Assembly (NCBI RefSeq): GCF_024703995.1
Contig: NZ_JAMXQV010000002.1
Span: 496,001 to 560,000, forward strand
DNA: 64,000 bases
Source of the DNA: Amycolatopsis iheyensis
Lineage (GTDB): Bacteria > Actinomycetota > Actinomycetes > Mycobacteriales > Pseudonocardiaceae
Reading direction: 5' to 3'
Part shown: piece by piece, positions 44,501 to 51,809 of the stretch
How the letters are laid out: the number at the start of each line of letters is the position of its first letter
How positions within the stretch are numbered: the stretch's first letter is position 1
Notes under the pieces: generated by a model
What the model was told of the DNA's origin: nothing
Databases searched by the model: none
What the model saw: the letters and a program-made list of their open reading frames with translations, nothing else
Position numbers and translations under genes: made by a program

Positions 44501-47500
44501 CGGAACGCGGCCAGCCCGGCCAAGCCGAGCGCCGGCTGGGCGACCCGGGTGTCCGTGACGCACTCCGCGAGCGCCTGGCGCGCCGGCTCCCCGAACACCG
44601 CCGGCCCGAACACGACATCGGCGGTCGGCGCGTCCAGGCGCAGGTACCGCTGCAGCTCGGGAAAGGTGACGAACAGCTCGGCGAACATGCCCGGCCGCTG
44701 GCTGCCCTGTCCCGGGAACAGCAGCGCGACCTCGCCGGGCTCGGCATCGTCCGCGCGGAACACCCCGGGCGTCTCCCGGCCGGCCAACGCGTCTCGCAGC
44801 TGTGCCACCAGTTCGTCCACAGTGGACGCCACGACCGCGAGCCGGACCCGGCCGCCCGCCTCGGCGCGCCGGGACGCGCTCAGCGCGAGGTCCCGCAGCC
44901 GCCACGGCTGCCCTCCCGCCGGGACGTCCGAGGCCAGCGCGAGCAGCGCGTGCGCGGCGGAGTCCGTGGTGAAGGTGAACAGCTCGGCGGGCCACGCGTC
45001 GCCGGTCTGGGCGGGTGGCACGTCGTCGTGGGCGGCGAGCACGACGTGGAAGTTCGTGCCGCCGAAGCCGAACGCGCTGACCCCGGCGAACCGGTCCGCG
45101 GCCGGGGTGGTCCACGGCTGCGCGGCCGACTGGAACACGAACGGGCTGGTCGAGCCGTCCCACGCCGGGTTCGGCGACGTGAGGTGCAGCGTCGGCGGCT
45201 TGACGCCGGTGTGCAGCGCGAGCGCGGTCTTGATCAGCCCGGCCAGGCCCGCGGCGCACTTCGTGTGCCCGATCTGGGACTTCACCGAGCCGATCGTGCA
45301 GCCGCCCGGCGCGGCGCCGGCCTCGGTGAACACCTTGGTCAGCGTGCCCAGCTCGGTCCGGTCCCCGACCACCGTCCCGGTCCCGTGCGCCTCGACCAGC
45401 CCGACGCGCGCGGGCGACACCCGCGCGTTGCGGTAGGCGCGGGTCAACGCGGTGTGCTGGCCCTCCGGCCGGGGCGCGGTGAGGCCCAGCGCGCGGCCGT
45501 CCGATGCCGCGCCGACGCCCTTGATCACGGCGTACACGCGGTCGCCGTCGCGTTCGGCGTCGGCGAGCCGTTTCAGTGCGACGCAGGCGACACCTTCGCC
45601 GAGGGCGATGCCGTCGGCCGCGCTGTCGAACGTCGCCGACCGCCCCGTCGGCGACAGCGCATGCGCCGACGCGAACAGCAAATAGTCGTTGATCCCGTTG
45701 TGCAGATCCGCGCCACCACACAACACCAGATCGCTGGTCCCGGCGGTCAGCTCCTTGCAGGCGACGTCGACCGCGGTCAGCGACGAGGCGCACGCGGCGT
45801 CGACGGTGTAGTTCGCGCCGCCCAGGTCGAGCCGGTTGGCGATCCGCCCGGCGATGACGTTGGCCAGCACGCCCGGGAACGAGTCCTCGGTGATCCGCGG
45901 CAGGCGTTCGTCCAGTTCGGCCGGGAGTTCGCCCACATAGGACGGCAGCACGGTGCGCAGGCTCATCGCGTTCGACAGGTCGCTGCCGGCCTCGGCGCCG
46001 AAGACCACCGACGTCCGGGCGCGGTCGAACGCGCGGTCTTCGTAGCCGGCGTCGGCGAGCGCGCGGTGCGCGGCCTCCAGGGCGAGCAGCTGCACCGGTT
46101 CGATGCTGGCCAGCGACGACGGCGGGATGCCGTACTTCAACGGGTCGAAGCCGATCTCGGGCAGGAACCCGCCCCAGCGCGACGGCGTCTTCTCGCCTTG
46201 GCCCTGCGCGTCGTAGTACAGCGAGGTGTCCCAGCGCTGGGGCGGGACTTCGGTGACCGCGTCGGCGCCGGCCAGCACGTTCGCCCAGAACGTCGCCAGG
46301 TCGGGGGCCTGCGGGAACATGCAGGCCATGCCGACGATCGCGATGTCGAGCGGCTCGGGCGCCGGAGGTTCGGGCGCCGAAACCCCGAACGCGGCGGCCC
46401 GCTCGCGCAGGAACGCGTTCGCGCCCTCGCCGACGGCGTGGTGCAGGTCGGCGATCGTCGTCACCGCCGAGCGCAGCACCGCGACCTCGCCCGCCATGAA
46501 CATGCCCTCGGCCAGCTGCCGATCCTCGCTGACGTCCCGCAGTTCGGCGCCGTCGCGTTCGATGCCCTTGCTGGCCAGCCGCAACCGGCCGACATTGAGC
46601 TGTTCCAGCCGCTCCCAAGCGTCGCGGCTCGGCACGCCCGCTTCGGCAAGCCCGGCCTTGATCGCCGCGTACTCCGTGGTGAACGGGCTGCGGACGCAGC
46701 GGGTGGCGTGCCCCGGCGCGGTTTCGAGAAGATCGGTGTGCTCGGCGCCGAGCAGCTCGCGCTGGAACAGCGGCAGCACCGCCCCGGCCTCGACCGCCTC
46801 GCGGGTGAAGAGGTAGGCGGTGCCCATCAGCACGCCGATCGCGGCACCGCGCGCGGCGACCGGTGCGGCGAGTGCGGCGACCATCGCGGCCGACCGCTCG
46901 TCGTGGATCCCACCCGCGAACAGAACTTGAACGTCGGCATCCGGGAAGTCGGCGAGCACGCCGAGCTGCGCCTCCCACAGCGGGAAGCTCGTGCGCGGTC
47001 CGACGTGCCCGCCGCATTCCGAGCCTTCGAAGACGAACTTGCGCGCCCCGGCTTCGAGGAACTGCTTCAGCAACCCCGGCGACGGGACGTGGAGGAACGT
47101 CGAAATCCCGGCGGCCTCGAGCGCCGCGGCCTGCGCGGGACGGCCGCCGGCGATGATGGCGTGGGTGGGCCGCAGCTCCCGGATCACCTCCAGCTGCGAG
47201 GCTTTCACCTCTTCCGCGGCGAACCCGAGGACCCCGACACCCCACGGCGCGTCCCCGACGGCGTCGCGGGTCCGCTCCAGCACATCGCGGGTCTGCTCCG
47301 GGCCGGACAGGGCCAGCGCGATGAACGGCAGAGCCCCGCCCGCGGCGACCTCGGCGGCGAACGCGGGCTGGTCGCTGACCCGCGTCATCGGTCCCTGCGC
47401 GATCGGCAGCTCCGTCCCGAACGCGTGGTTGCCCGGTCCCAGCACCGGGATTTCCGCGCGGAGGGCATCGCCGATGGCGTCGGAGAGGCCACGCACCGCC

Positions 47501-48222
47501 GCGGTGACCGTGCCCCAGCGGTCGCGGAACCGGGTGGCGAGGAAGACGTCCTGGCCGGCTTCGACCGGCTCGACGCCGTGGCGCGTGAGCAGCCGGACGC
47601 CGTCCACGACCGCCGTTTCGGAACCGTCCAGGCCGCTGACCGCGAAGGTGAGCGCCGCCGGGAGCTCGGCTTCCGGCAGCAACGCGAGCTGGGTGTCGAG
47701 CACGACCCCGGCCGCGCCACCGGCGACCGCGGCCGCGGCGGTGTGCGGCCCGATCCCGCCCGCGGCCCAGACGCCGACGTCGAGCGCGTCGTCCGCGAGC
47801 AGGGCCTGGAGCAGCACGAACGTGCTCAGCTCGCCGACCCGGCCGCCGCATTCGTGCCCCCGGGCGATGAGTCCGTAAGCGCCGCCGGCGACGGCCCGCG
47901 CGGCCGACGCGCGCGAGGTCACCTCGGCCAGCACGCGCCGGCCCGGGAAGTCGCGCGCGGTGCACGACGAGTCTTCGGTCAGCAGAACCGTGGTCGCCGC
48001 CTCCGGCAGGTCGGCGCCGGCGTGCGACAGCCGGACGCCGAACTCCGGCACGTGCCACTCGCCGAGCAACGCGAGCTCGTCGGCGGCCGCGCCGCCGGTC
48101 AGGTCCAGCACGCCCAGCCCGCCCCCGCGCGCGGCGGCCGCGACAGCGCGGGCCGAAGGCCACCGCAGGGGCGACACCGCGACGACCGGCGCCGGTTCGC
48201 AGTCGGCTTTCGAGACACGCAT
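41506..48222 (-). CDS. PUFA-synthase-like subunit A: tandem NMO/PfaD-type ER - KS - AT - ACP - ACP - KR
   Basis: 2238 residues. GGGAG precedes the ATG. Two successive 2-nitropropane-dioxygenase-type barrels occupy about 1-270 (GHECGGRVGE, AAGGIGPHT) and 271-560 (QGPMTRVSDQPAF, GSECGGHVG, FAGGIHDERS), as in the stand-alone enoylreductase PfaD. KS at about 622-1066 (VDAACASS near 809, EAHGTGTVVGD, KSQIGHTKCAAG). AT at about 1160-1460 (FPGQGSQ, GHSYGE near 1254). A linker is interrupted by a dispersed repeat (1584-1612). ACP1 and ACP2 carry SVDSIKRAE near 1645 and 1725, the PfaA-type motif. KR at about 1790-2238 (LVGGARGIT, SIAATLGNRGQADYAAAN). The enzyme should extend, reduce and enoyl-reduce an acyl chain iteratively. 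No DH is present; it is supplied by subunit B. Confidence 0.88.
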   Translation of the reverse strand: MRVSKADCEPAPVVAVSPLRWPSARAVAAAARGGGLGVLDLTGGAAADELALLGEWHVPEFGVRLSHAGADLPEAATTVLLTEDSSCTARDFPGRRVLAEVTSRASAARAVAGGAYGLIARGHECGGRVGELSTFVLLQALLADDALDVGVWAAGGIGPHTAAAAVAGGAAGVVLDTQLALLPEAELPAALTFAVSGLDGSETAVVDGVRLLTRHGVEPVEAGQDVFLATRFRDRWGTVTAAVRGLSDAIGDALRAEIPVLGPGNHAFGTELPIAQGPMTRVSDQPAFAAEVAAGGALPFIALALSGPEQTRDVLERTRDAVGDAPWGVGVLGFAAEEVKASQLEVIRELRPTHAIIAGGRPAQAAALEAAGISTFLHVPSPGLLKQFLEAGARKFVFEGSECGGHVGPRTSFPLWEAQLGVLADFPDADVQVLFAGGIHDERSAAMVAALAAPVAARGAAIGVLMGTAYLFTREAVEAGAVLPLFQRELLGAEHTDLLETAPGHATRCVRSPFTTEYAAIKAGLAEAGVPSRDAWERLEQLNVGRLRLASKGIERDGAELRDVSEDRQLAEGMFMAGEVAVLRSAVTTIADLHHAVGEGANAFLRERAAAFGVSAPEPPAPEPLDIAIVGMACMFPQAPDLATFWANVLAGADAVTEVPPQRWDTSLYYDAQGQGEKTPSRWGGFLPEIGFDPLKYGIPPSSLASIEPVQLLALEAAHRALADAGYEDRAFDRARTSVVFGAEAGSDLSNAMSLRTVLPSYVGELPAELDERLPRITEDSFPGVLANVIAGRIANRLDLGGANYTVDAACASSLTAVDVACKELTAGTSDLVLCGGADLHNGINDYLLFASAHALSPTGRSATFDSAADGIALGEGVACVALKRLADAERDGDRVYAVIKGVGAASDGRALGLTAPRPEGQHTALTRAYRNARVSPARVGLVEAHGTGTVVGDRTELGTLTKVFTEAGAAPGGCTIGSVKSQIGHTKCAAGLAGLIKTALALHTGVKPPTLHLTSPNPAWDGSTSPFVFQSAAQPWTTPAADRFAGVSAFGFGGTNFHVVLAAHDDVPPAQTGDAWPAELFTFTTDSAAHALLALASDVPAGGQPWRLRDLALSASRRAEAGGRVRLAVVASTVDELVAQLRDALAGRETPGVFRADDAEPGEVALLFPGQGSQRPGMFAELFVTFPELQRYLRLDAPTADVVFGPAVFGEPARQALAECVTDTRVAQPALGLAGLAAFRLLTRAGVRPAMVGGHSYGELTALAAAGTFTPEALLHASHARAAAILDAVPAGDPGAMAAVTAPAADVQAVLGASTVVLANHNSPRQTVISGPTADVDAAVLRLREAGLGAKRISVACAFHSPLVAAAGEEFGRALDAIGVVRPAVPVYGNRTAGPYPADPDEIRGELAAQVGSPVRFVEQVEAMYAAGARVFVEAGPGAVLARQVGAILGDRPHRTVGFEQPGRRGVPGFLAALAQLAVSGVRIETGWLFRGRDAVDAASAPRPKRPGWTVDGHLLRTADGTIPADALHPASRVSLGLSAPAPAPSSSSEEMVADFLKTSREMIAAQRDVLLGFLGSSAPAPMRPNVALVASDAPKAALGASDAPKATLGRSVLETVVEVIGERTGYPVEMIEPDLDLEADLSVDSIKRAEIAGELASRLGLAGGDVEEFAKARTAAAIAELIGVEPPAASVLETVVSVIGERTGYPVEMIEPDLDLEADLSVDSIKRAEIAGELASRLGLAGGDVEEFAKARTAAAIADLIGGAPAAPVVVETAEAPVIIAPKRLVMTPFDLAPAEVPDVAGRRFRLLGHGPLAEAVQTKLTALGATVVDEIEVDGVLHLPDPDAGPALPADFTKYRSALAENPRWLLTAGPGEGLRGFYRSISREYPETWARVVELEPAAGVDAQAAAFVAELSTVDREPVVRVGGGARRGFRMTEESLGLLGSSGAGPAGDGAAEAAALGLDRDSVVLLVGGARGITARFAAGLAAAAGCRIELLGRTPVPAADDEYPQAASAKDLRAALIAGGLTVPAEIERAVRRIEGEREVRATLRELGGAARYQSVDILDAEAVHRAVKEIHAEHGRLDGIVYAAGVIEDKLVAEKTPESFARVYGTKADGARTLLEATADLPDEPKFVVLFGSIAATLGNRGQADYAAANDALETLGRQWPAGRAVTVHWGPWAPTGPNGGMVTPELMRDYARRGIALIDPEEGTLALLRELAWGRPDTTAVVYTASGW
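42934..43386 (-). repeat. Tandem, nearly identical ACP-coding units
   Basis: Two units offset by exactly 237 bp (79 codons) code for ACP2 (42934-43149) and ACP1 (43171-43386). A core of about 130 bp, including the phosphopantetheine site, is identical, even at third codon positions. This points to recent duplication or ongoing gene conversion, as known for the ACP arrays of PfaA proteins. Confidence 0.85.
43385..43471 (-). repeat. Dispersed palindromic repeat element, copy 2, inside the synthase gene
   Basis: It differs at one position from the element at 14048-14136 over about 86 bp. Here it is within the coding sequence of subunit A, is in frame, and adds about 28 residues (VALVASDAPKAALGASDAPKAT core) to the linker just before the first ACP. 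The protein frame stays open through it. The two copies have the same orientation with respect to the coding direction. Confidence 0.88.
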
Positions 48223-48266
48223 GGGAACTCCCGCTATGCACGAAAGGGTGATGGGCAACGGGGTGT

Positions 48267-48295
48267 ACTTAAGCGGGTTCATCCCGTTCCGTCAA
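48267..48295 (-). promoter_or_regulatory. Promoter candidate for the lipid-synthase operon
   Basis: On the minus strand TTGACG (48290-48295) and TTAAGT (48267-48272) are 17 bp apart, placing transcription start near 48260 and a leader of about 40 nt before the subunit A start. The spacer contains CGGG-ATGAA-CCCG, a short inverted repeat where a repressor could act. Confidence 0.45.
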
Positions 48296-48952
48296 CAACC
48301 CACCATGATTTCGTCGCGACCGTTCAGAAAATTCGGGATCGACCAGCGCGAGGACGCAAGAATTTAACGTGTACGTCATGTACCACCGGCTGGGAGCAGT
48401 CGAGCGGAGCTGCCCGGGAGGTGATCAGGTGGCGGCCGGACCACCCGGCACCTGCGGTCCGGCTGCCACACACCCCCGGATGGGGCAAGCCTTCTCACCC
48501 GGTGGACGCAGTGTCACTGACCACATCGGACCACACCGTTCGACTGGGCCGCCGTTTCCGGCACACCACCGGAAAGTGTCGTCGCGGTGAAATCGACGAC
48601 ACCGGAAAACCGGCTCGCAACAAAACGAACAATGGCATTCCGGAAGTTCTGCCGACCATTCACCCGGCACTTTTACCCGCAGCCGAAAGTAGTGCCCGGG
48701 AAATCCGCGGCCGGGCCGGCGCCCCCCGCAAGTCCACTGTGGATTCTGCCGGGCACCGGGATTCCTCGTGCTCACACGACCCGCCCCCGGCCGGATGCGA
48801 GCCATCCGGCCGCCGGGACACCGCTCATCAGCGAGTACGACTCCCGGTATTCGACCGGACACCATCGGTGCGGCCGAACGCGAGTTCGCCAAGAATTTTC
48901 CACTCTCCCGTGACAGATTTTCCTGAGAAGAAGCTGAATCTGTTTCGCATAC
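48296..48952. other. Long non-coding divergent region upstream of the synthase operon
   Basis: Part of a 792-bp gap between subunit A and the threonine-synthase-like gene. Base composition is visibly less GC-rich than the genes. Open frames here (e.g. minus-strand 48425-48892) have Cys/Arg-rich translations unlike real proteins, so I see no gene. It probably carries regulatory sites. One TCCACTGTGGA palindrome is at 48733-48743. Confidence 0.5.
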
Positions 48953-48965
48953 TTGCCGGTAACCT

Positions 48966-48984
48966 TAGACAGATCGTCTATACT
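48966..48984 (+). promoter_or_regulatory. Promoter and operator candidate for the PLP-enzyme gene
   Basis: TATACT at 48979-48984 is a good -10 box, with a weak TTGCCG 20 bp upstream at 48953-48958. The inverted repeat TAGAC-AGATC-GTCTA (48966-48980) overlaps the -10, so a repressor here, perhaps the YheO-like protein encoded by the same operon, would block transcription. Confidence 0.45.
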
Positions 48985-49014
48985 TCGACCATCTGTCCAG
49001 CCGTGGAGGTGGTC

Positions 49015-50124
49015 GTGCAGTACTCCTACGTCGACGAGCGCTCAGGAAGGCGCTACCCGGGTGACCCGCTGCGGTGGCGGGGTGACGACGGCGCCCCGCT
49101 GACCGTCGAGCCGATGCCCGGCCTGCGTCCGGGCGACGTCGACACCGGGGTCCGGTCGCTCTGGCGGTACCGCGCCGCCCTGCCGGGCGACCTGCGCCCG
49201 GTCTCGCTCGGCGAAGGCTGCACGCCACTGGTCCCCCGGCCTTGGGGTGCCGCCGAGGTGCGGTTCAAGCTCGAATGGTTCAGCCCGACCGGCAGCTTCA
49301 AGGACCGCGGCTCGAGCGTCATGGTCTCCGCGGTGGCCGGCGCCGGCGCGACGGAGCTGCTCGAGGACAGCTCCGGCAACGGCGGCTCGTCGGTGGCGGC
49401 CTACAGCGCGGCAGCCGGCGTCGCGGCGACGGTCCTGGCCCCGGAAGGGACGTCGCCGGCGAAGGTGCTGCAGACCCGCGCGTACGGCGCGACCGTCGAG
49501 CTGGTCCCCGGGACCCGCGACGACACCGCCGCCGAGGCGGTGCGCCGGTCGGCGGAGACGACCTACGCGAGCCACAACTGGCACCCCTTCTTCCTGCAGG
49601 GCACCAAGACACTGGCCTACGAGCTGTGGGAGGACCTCGGCTTCCGCGCCCCGGACGCGATCGTGACGGTCGCCGGCGCCGGCAGCATCGTCCTGGGCTG
49701 TGACCTGGGGTTCGGCGAGCTCCTCGCGGCCGGGTCGATCACCCGCCGACCGCGGCTGCTGGTGGCTCAGCCCCGCAACTGCTCCCCGATCGACGCGGCG
49801 GTCCACGACCGGCAGCCGCCGCCGTTCGCCCCGACGGTCGCGGAGGGCACGGCGATCCGGCAGCCGGTGCGGCTGCCGGAGGTGGTCGCGGCGATCCGCC
49901 GCTCGGGTGGCGACACGGTCGCGATCGAGGAGGACGCCATCGCCGCGGCCGCCCGCCGGCTGGCATCGCTGGGCCTCTACGCGGAGCCGACGAGCGCGAC
50001 CGCCGCGGCGGCGATCGACGTGTTCCGCGAGCGCGGTGCGATCCGCCCGGGCGAGACGACGGTCGTGGTGCTCACCGGCTCCGGCCTGAAGGCGCCGGCC
50101 ATCCTCGGGAAGCTGATCGGATGA
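49015..50124 (+). CDS. Threonine-synthase-like PLP-dependent enzyme (fold type II)
   Basis: A 369-residue protein. The GTG at 49015 has GGAGGT just upstream; GTG at 49009 is less likely. The PLP Lys is K96 in PTGSFKDRGSSVMVS, and SSGNGGSSVAAYSAAAG is the phosphate-binding Asn/Gly loop; ATSATAAAA-like residues close the C-terminus (TSATAAAAIDVF). It resembles threonine synthase but the usual N-terminal zinc-ribbon/lid segment is reduced, so it may be a beta-replacement or ammonia-lyase enzyme. It overlaps a YheO/DauR-type regulator by four bases, and nearby glutaminase and permease genes also concern amino acids. Confidence 0.8.
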   Translation: MQYSYVDERSGRRYPGDPLRWRGDDGAPLTVEPMPGLRPGDVDTGVRSLWRYRAALPGDLRPVSLGEGCTPLVPRPWGAAEVRFKLEWFSPTGSFKDRGSSVMVSAVAGAGATELLEDSSGNGGSSVAAYSAAAGVAATVLAPEGTSPAKVLQTRAYGATVELVPGTRDDTAAEAVRRSAETTYASHNWHPFFLQGTKTLAYELWEDLGFRAPDAIVTVAGAGSIVLGCDLGFGELLAAGSITRRPRLLVAQPRNCSPIDAAVHDRQPPPFAPTVAEGTAIRQPVRLPEVVAAIRRSGGDTVAIEEDAIAAAARRLASLGLYAEPTSATAAAAIDVFRERGAIRPGETTVVVLTGSGLKAPAILGKLIG

Positions 50125-50744
50125 CCCCGGCCGAGGACGAGCTGCTCCTGCGCGAGACCGAGAAGATCGCCCAGGCCATCGGCCGGATGTTCCCGGGCCT
50201 GTGCGAAGTGGTCCTCCACGACCTGCGCGACCCGGCCCACGCCGTCCGCGCGATCGAAGGCGGCCTGTCCGGGCGCGCCGTCGGCGACCCCGCGACCGAG
50301 CTGGGCCTGGCCCGGATCGCCGACCCCGGCTTCCCCGACGTCCTGCAGAACTACCCGAACCGCTTCCCCGACGGCCGGCCGGCGAAGAGCACGTCGATCG
50401 GGATCCGCAACTCGGGCGGGGAGTACGTCGCGGCCCTGTGCCTCAACCTCGACGTCTCCCTGCTCGGGTCCGCGGCCCACGCCTTGACCCGCCTCACCCG
50501 CACCGACGAGCCGGCGCCATTGACGGAGTCCCTGCGCGCCCGCACGGGCGACGAGCTGCGGACGCTGGTCGAGGACTACGCGACCGAGCGCGGCCACACC
50601 CCACGCAGCCTGCCGGCGGCGGGGAAGAAGGACCTCGTCCGGTCGTTGAAGGAGCGCGGGTTCCTGGAGCTGAAGCACGCGGTGCCGACCTTGACCGACC
50701 TGCTCGGCATTTCGCGGGCCAGCGTTTACAACTACCTGCGCTGA
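50121..50744 (+). CDS. YheO/DauR-family PAS-HTH transcriptional regulator
   Basis: A 207-residue protein. The N-terminal PAS-like part (FPGLCEVVLHDLRDPAHAVRAIEGGLSGRAVGDPAT, KSTSIGIRNSGGEYVAALCLNLDVS) is the YheO signature. The C-terminus GKKDLVRSLKERGFLELKHAVPTLTDLLGISRASVYNYLR is the HTH of this family. DauR, a relative, represses D-arginine catabolism, so this protein probably senses the substrate of the PLP enzyme it is coupled to. The stop is one base from the stop of the convergent glutaminase gene. Confidence 0.87.
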   Translation: MTPAEDELLLRETEKIAQAIGRMFPGLCEVVLHDLRDPAHAVRAIEGGLSGRAVGDPATELGLARIADPGFPDVLQNYPNRFPDGRPAKSTSIGIRNSGGEYVAALCLNLDVSLLGSAAHALTRLTRTDEPAPLTESLRARTGDELRTLVEDYATERGHTPRSLPAAGKKDLVRSLKERGFLELKHAVPTLTDLLGISRASVYNYLR

Positions 50745-50745
50745 C

Positions 50746-51651
50746 TCAGAAGATCGACCAGCCGGTCAGCGTGGTGAACCGGTCCAATGCGGACACTCCC
50801 GCGACGGAGTTGCCCCGCGCGTCCAGGCCCGGGCTCCACACGCACACCGCGCACCGGCCCGGGACCACCGCGACGATGCCGCCGCCGACGCCGCTCTTGC
50901 CCGGCAGCCCGACGCGGTAGGCGAACTCGCCCGCCGCGTCGTAGGTGCCGCACGTCAGCATCACCGCGTTGATCCGCTTCGCCGCGCTGAGCTCCAGCAG
51001 CCGGGAGCCGTCGTTGCGGACGCCGTGGCGGGCCAGGAACAACGCCGAGCGGGCGACGTCCGCGCAGCTCATCGCGATCGAGCACTGGCGGACGTACTGG
51101 TCCAGCACCGACGGCACCGGGTGGCGCATGTTGCCGTAGGAGGCCATGAAGTAGGCCAGCGCGCGGTTGCGGTCGGCGTGCCCGGCTTCCGACGCGGCCA
51201 CCTCCGGGTCGACGTCGATGTCCGGCCGGCCGGACTCTTCGCGGAGGAAGGACAGCAGCGCCGTCACCGCGTCGCCGTGCCGCGCGAGCTCGTCGGTCAC
51301 CACCAGGGCACCGGAGTTGATGAACGGGTTGCGCGGGATGCCGTCTTCGTGTTCCAGCTGCACCAGTGAGTTGAACGGGTCGCCTGACGGCTCGCGGCCC
51401 ACGCGCGCCCAGACGCCGTCGCCGCGGGAGAGCACCAGCGCGAGAGTGAACACTTTGGACATGCTCTGCACCGAGAACGGCCGCCGCCAGTCGCCCACGC
51501 CGTGCAGGCCACCGTCCACTTCGGCCACCGCCATGCCGAACCGGTGCGGCTCGACCCTGGCCAGGGCGGGGATGTAGTCCGCGACGGCGCCGCGGCCGAC
51601 CTCGGGCGCGACGTCGCCGGCGATCCTGTCCAGCAGCGCCGCGAGGTCCAC
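50746..51651 (-). CDS. glsA: Glutaminase
   Basis: A 301-residue serine-dependent glutaminase with the family's beta-lactamase-like fold. The catalytic Ser63 and Lys66 are in FSVQSMSKVFTL. Other blocks are PRNPFINSGALVVTD, EAGHADRNRALAYFMASYGN (Asn and Tyr contacts) and GEFAYRVGLPGKSGVGGGIVAVVPG with the second Tyr. It hydrolyses L-glutamine to glutamate and ammonia in the cytoplasm. It is convergent with the YheO-like regulator and divergent from an amino-acid permease. Confidence 0.92.
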   Translation of the reverse strand: MDLAALLDRIAGDVAPEVGRGAVADYIPALARVEPHRFGMAVAEVDGGLHGVGDWRRPFSVQSMSKVFTLALVLSRGDGVWARVGREPSGDPFNSLVQLEHEDGIPRNPFINSGALVVTDELARHGDAVTALLSFLREESGRPDIDVDPEVAASEAGHADRNRALAYFMASYGNMRHPVPSVLDQYVRQCSIAMSCADVARSALFLARHGVRNDGSRLLELSAAKRINAVMLTCGTYDAAGEFAYRVGLPGKSGVGGGIVAVVPGRCAVCVWSPGLDARGNSVAGVSALDRFTTLTGWSIF

Positions 51652-51809
51652 GGCCGTAGCCTAGAAGCAGCGCGGGCCCGGCCGCGCGGCACCCCTGTCA
51701 AATCGAAACCGGGCAACAGCGGGAAAAACTGGCAGTGATCTCCCGCACACCTTAAGTCTTCCTTATGGTGCTTGGTGACTTGCCGCACAACCTCTAGCGT
51801 CCGTGAACC

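Noticed and set aside
37238..48222. Enediyne PKS
   Set aside because: The PPTase at a C-terminus suggested it, but enediyne PKSs are a single KS-AT-ACP-KR-DH-PPTase chain with UnbL/UnbV-type partners, which are absent; NMO barrels and DSIKR ACPs fit PUFA-type synthases.
48425..48892. A 155-codon minus-strand frame in the long divergent gap
   Set aside because: No ribosome site, Cys/Arg/Pro-rich and unlike any protein; third positions are not GC-enriched as in real genes here.
44257..48962. Upstream extension of the frame that contains the threonine-synthase-like gene
   Set aside because: The part before 49015 is opposite subunit A and has shadow composition; the ribosome site and family alignment begin at 49015.
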